From Humulus lupulus (Eukaryota; Streptophyta; Magnoliopsida; Rosales; Cannabaceae): a stretch of DNA of 64,000 bases. The position numbers and the translations under genes are program-made. This document shows, one piece after another, positions 62,020-64,000 of this stretch. Location of the stretch: positions 141,790,397 through 141,854,396 of the forward strand of contig NC_084800.1 in the NCBI RefSeq assembly GCF_963169125.1, written 5' to 3'. How positions within the stretch are numbered: position 1 is the stretch's first letter; each line of letters starts with the position of its first letter. The notes below the pieces were generated by a model. The model was not told the origin of the DNA and searched no databases. It worked only from the letters and a program-made list of their open reading frames with translations.

Positions 62020-62600
62020 TTAAGGTTCAAAATTATTAATTTTTACCGTTCATAGATAACTTAGAAAAATTCCTCATCTTAAACCGTAATATATTTTAAT
62101 CTAAAAATTTATCAGGACCTTCATAAATATCTTAAAAATTTTCTTACAAAGTTTCATAATTTTTGGGAACGAAAAACCAATTAAACCATTTAAAGAAATT
62201 TGGGCAGTGCCTGCTGCCCAGGAGTTTTTCTCAGATTTTTAGGGTTCTTTGAAAAATTATTTATCTTACATCGTAGCCCAAGTTTTCCTAAAATTTTACC
62301 AGGATCTTTAATAATATATAATTTAGTTTCTCTCAAAATTTCATAATTTTTAGGATAGGACAACCCATTAAAAAATGTAAGACAATCTGGGAAGTGTTTG
62401 CTGCCCAGAAATTTCGTTTTCACATTATCAGGGCAAATTTTGAAAAACGATTACTCTTTAACCATTTATAATTTTCCTCTAAATTTTTTCTGTGATCCTT
62501 ATAAATATTTAAAATAACATTTTACCGAATTTCATGCCTTTTGGCTCAATAAAACGTGTTCAGTATTCAAAGCAATTTGGGCAGAGCATGATGCCCATAA
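62020..62600. repeat. Diverged tandem repeat of about 186 bp in LTR I
   Basis: Each unit ends in a GGGCAG...GCTGCCCA box (62203, 62389, 62579) and shares phrases such as ATCCTTATAAATAT and TTTCATAATTTTT. Spacing is about 186-190 bp. Confidence 0.7.
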
Positions 62601-63766
62601 ATTTTCTAGATGGCATCAAGATGCCAAAAAGTTCATAACTTAGATTTGAAAACACCTTTCTTTTATTTTTAAAAGCCTAAACTGAAGTAATCATCTAGAA
62701 CTATGCAACCATGCAAATAATTTCCACAAAAAGAGGTAGTAGGGTATGATCTGACCCATTGGAATTCAGACCACGAAAACATGGCAGCATGCATTTTTAC
62801 ACATTCTAGCAAAAATAACCACAACTAGCAAAACCCTAGCCACATGCATGCATGCAAATAAACAAATCAACCAATTTAACTCTCAAGAATAAAATAAACT
62901 TCAAAAACCAACAAAACAACCTATACAACCAGATCTAACATGAATAACCAAAAACAACTCAAAACCAACCAAAAATCTACCTTTAATTGTTCTAGCTTGG
63001 AGATGAGGTTCCCTCAGTTTTTCAACTTCCTCCTTGTGTTCTACACACTCAAACCGAGCCCCAAGGTTCCACATGAAAATTTTTAAAAGAGCCCCAAGGT
63101 TCTGCCCATTATGATCACATGCATGCATATCCACTACTTAGGGTTTCAGATTTGAAGAATAAGAAAGGAGAAAAATGGAGTAGGGCTCGAATATACGCTT
63201 CCTTGGTGTGCTCTTGAGCTCCTCCCCTTCCTTCAATGGAGAGTGAGTGCCTAAGCTTGAGGAGAGAAAATGGCAGCCATGGAGGGTAGAGAGAGAGGGC
63301 TCTCGACTTTAGGGAGAGAAATGGAGGGAGTTTCTTTTTGTCACAAATAAATTTTGTCACATAACACATAATTTTGGTAATTTACTCAAATTGACCAAAA
63401 TGCCCTTAGAGGCTCGAGCAAGAATTTCCATTCTTAGGCCAGTAGATTGGAATTAAATCATCAATCAATTTTTTCTTAAGTTTACTGGCTTGACTATACA
63501 GTCCCAGTTGCCAAATATTTTTATTTCATAGTATTCCTCATTTTACCTAATTCGAGATTTTTTTGTTATTAGGGTTTGCCCCTCGGTCCAAGACCAATTT
63601 TCTTTGCATAGGCCTAAACCCTTCATCAAATTAGCACAACGGCTATGAAATTCATGAAATAACATAATTTCACATAATATTATTTATCGAAATAATATTT
63701 CACATAATTCTTCACCGGCTCCAACCGGCTACTAACAGTGTTCAAAATACGGGATGTTACAATACT

Positions 63767-63813
63767 TGGGTGGTCCATACGATCAAGCCAAGCCCGCCAC
63801 CCTCTTGGCATAA
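63767..63813 (+). pseudogene. Element H: pol C-terminus, right piece with stop codon
   Basis: Joined to 60048 it gives L-G-G-P-Y-D-Q-A-K-P-A-T-L-L-A and a stop at 63811. The clean reading across the ATACT duplication shows that LTR I entered an intact frame here. H is probably Athila- or Tat-like; too little remains to decide. Confidence 0.75.
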
Positions 63814-64000
63814 TTCTGAAGAGAAGTTCAGTGTCCGACTGGATGACGTTAACAACTTCGCCTTTGAGAGGCAGTGCCTATCAAGGGAAATATAATATAA
63901 TGTTAAACAAATTTTGGAGTATGTAAATAATAAAAAAATATATGTATAGAGATGGAAACTAACAGTCAAGTGCATCCCCATAGTTGAGCGCATCACGTCC
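63814..64000. other. Sequence after pol of H
   Basis: AT-rich. The minus strand may hold an exon pair joined by an intron (63881-63965), described in the findings. Nothing firm on the plus strand. Confidence 0.35.

Larger units (their letters stand above)
60049..63761 (-). mobile_element. Solo LTR I inside the pol end of H
   Basis: 3713 bp, perfect duplication ATACT (60044-60048 and 63762-63766). On the minus strand it begins TGTAACATCCCGTATTTTG and ends GGGTCGTCACA. Orientation follows from a GTTGTAGGTAAGTG block (60285-60312) matching the other gypsy LTRs. It contains a 34-bp tandem repeat (60598-60968), a 21-bp palindromic duplication (61291-61335) and three to four diverged units of about 186 bp (62020-62600). 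No coding domain; the longest frames (about 84 codons) look random. Confidence 0.85.

Noticed and set aside
62190..62423. 77-codon minus-strand frame in LTR I
   Set aside because: It spans the 186-bp repeat and shows a repeated phrase for that reason only.
1..64000. CRISPR array, bacterial operon, ribosome-binding sites
   Set aside because: Repeats here are LTRs, mini- and microsatellites. No direct repeats with unique spacers, and the genome is plant-like.
1..64000. tRNA genes at sites with TGGTATCA
   Set aside because: These are primer-binding sites next to LTR ends (1719, 10976, 31003); no cloverleaf surrounds them.

Overview
This window is plant nuclear DNA made almost entirely of LTR retrotransposons inserted into one another. 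I found no host gene, rRNA or tRNA gene. The plant assignment rests on the element types: Ty3/gypsy chromoviruses with a C-terminal chromodomain, a Tat-lineage gypsy element with a second RNase H and an antisense gene, an Athila/Tat-like pol end, and Ty1/copia elements. All are typical of land plants. A seed plant, probably a eudicot, fits the AT-rich background, but I cannot name the species.

Layout, outermost inwards. H is a gypsy element (+) of which only the 3' end of pol remains, at 60001-60048 and 63767-63813. It is split by solo LTR I (60049-63761, minus, TSD ATACT). H also hosts G, a copia element (minus) whose 5' LTR is 58379-60000 and whose gag/integrase remnant is 46010-47394. A, a Tekay-like chromovirus (+), interrupts the integrase frame of G. 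Its 5' LTR runs off the left edge (1-1716) and its 3' LTR is 44070-46002.

Inside A lie B (4449-13070, minus, same family as A) and C (15466-43413, +, Tat/Ogre-like, TSD GCACC/ACACC). Inside C lie three insertions: copia solo LTR S1 (16385-18226, TSD ACATC), gypsy solo LTR D (19512-21808, minus, TSD CCATG) and solo LTR D' (26678-37878, minus, TSD CAGTG). D' holds the full-length element E (28708-37737, +, TSD ACATG). G also contains solo LTR F1 (49011-57525, TSD CTTAT). F1 holds solo LTR F2 (49814-54819), which holds a solo LTR of the A/B family (51984-53946, TSD CCTTC). F1 also holds a copia-like solo LTR, S2 (56329-57360). The longest chain is H > G > A > C > D' > E, six levels, within about 14 separate insertions.

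The pol pieces of A and of C read on across their insertions once one copy of each target duplication is removed, which confirms the order. All gag-pol frames carry stops and frameshifts. E is the exception in age: its two LTRs are nearly identical, but its 4.5 kb interior has no usable coding frame, so it looks like a recent non-autonomous copy. C carries a multi-exon gene on the opposite strand between pol and its 3' LTR. The remaining sequence is LTR, leader and tandem-repeat DNA.
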